Of a stretch of DNA of 64,000 nucleotides, positions 63,913 through 64,000 are shown piece by piece (position 1 is the stretch's first letter; each line of letters begins with the position of its first letter). This DNA comes from Mesorhizobium ventifaucium (GTDB lineage Bacteria > Pseudomonadota > Alphaproteobacteria > Rhizobiales > Rhizobiaceae), in contig NZ_CAKXZS010000014.1 of the NCBI RefSeq assembly GCF_935822925.1, positions 240,453-304,452 on the forward strand, given 5' to 3'. Made by a program: the position numbers and the translations under genes. Under the pieces are notes generated by a model. The model worked only from the letters and a program-made list of their open reading frames with translations. It was not told where the DNA came from and ran no database searches.

Positions 63913-64000
63913 AGCTCGAAGGAACGCAAGCATTTGAGGTTCAAGCTGCCGTAACGGCGCAGTTGCGACTTAGGTTGGCGGGACAGCGCCCCATAGGCGC

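Overview
The window is high-GC DNA with dense, short-spaced genes and many GC-rich palindromic intergenic repeats. The gene orders (hutI/hutF/hutC; DUF2093-lpxK-waaA-DUF374-DUF4170-cysQ-pmbA; znuCBA) are those of an alphaproteobacterium of the Rhizobiales, most like Mesorhizobium. This assignment rests on gene order and repeat style, not on a database search. I see no tRNA, rRNA, IS element or CRISPR array.

Left part (1-19 kb): histidine utilisation (hutI, hutF, hutC, with a HutC operator between hutI and hutF); a RidA-like protein; a zinc-type ABC importer behind a Zur-like box, whose binding protein has lost metal ligands; a Lrp regulator and hppD; a first toxin-antitoxin pair; a dinB gene broken by an amber codon; homogentisate breakdown (hmgA, a metallo-hydrolase, a fumarylacetoacetate-hydrolase-type enzyme, divergent MarR); threonine breakdown to glycine (tdh, kbl); a GGDEF/EAL protein; and a second toxin-antitoxin pair.

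Middle (19-50 kb): a catabolic cluster under a divergent LysR with an MttB-family protein, an orphan family-5 binding protein, two paralogous periplasmic proteins, an enolase-superfamily enzyme and an Fe-S flavoprotein of the N-methylproline-demethylase type, interrupted by queF on the other strand. Its likely substrate is a methylated or quaternary amine. Then come a quinone oxidoreductase with LysR, mutL, a DMT exporter with LysR, the lipid A/Kdo block (lpxK, waaA, DUF374), cysQ, pmbA, a GT2/methyltransferase/GtrA set, a GNAT gene broken by a UGA codon, an FAD oxidoreductase, a frameshifted bicupin gene, a divergent ornithine-cyclodeaminase/dehydratase pair with a 15-bp tandem repeat in its promoter region, and a PIG-V-like mannosyltransferase with a small membrane-anchored partner.

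Right part (50-57.3 kb): a LacI-controlled sugar operon (lacI, binding protein, two permeases, GH127 beta-L-arabinofuranosidase) that lacks its own ATPase and carries two palindromic repeat elements inside it.

57.5-63.1 kb is an accessory island of visibly lower GC and different codon use. It holds a PEP-synthase-like ATP-grasp protein, a small ADP-ribosyltransferase-like (DUF7002-type) protein, a fusion of a P-loop nucleotide kinase with an adenylosuccinate-synthetase homologue carrying the phage PurZ-type Asp-to-Ser change, a divergent HD phosphohydrolase of the YfbR/DatZ type, and an HNH endonuclease with a possible sensor domain. Together these resemble the enzymes of the phage 2-aminoadenine (Z) pathway in a chromosomal setting next to a nuclease. 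It is the best candidate here for an undescribed nucleotide-modifying or defence system. The window ends with a DHFR-fold reductase and another repeat.
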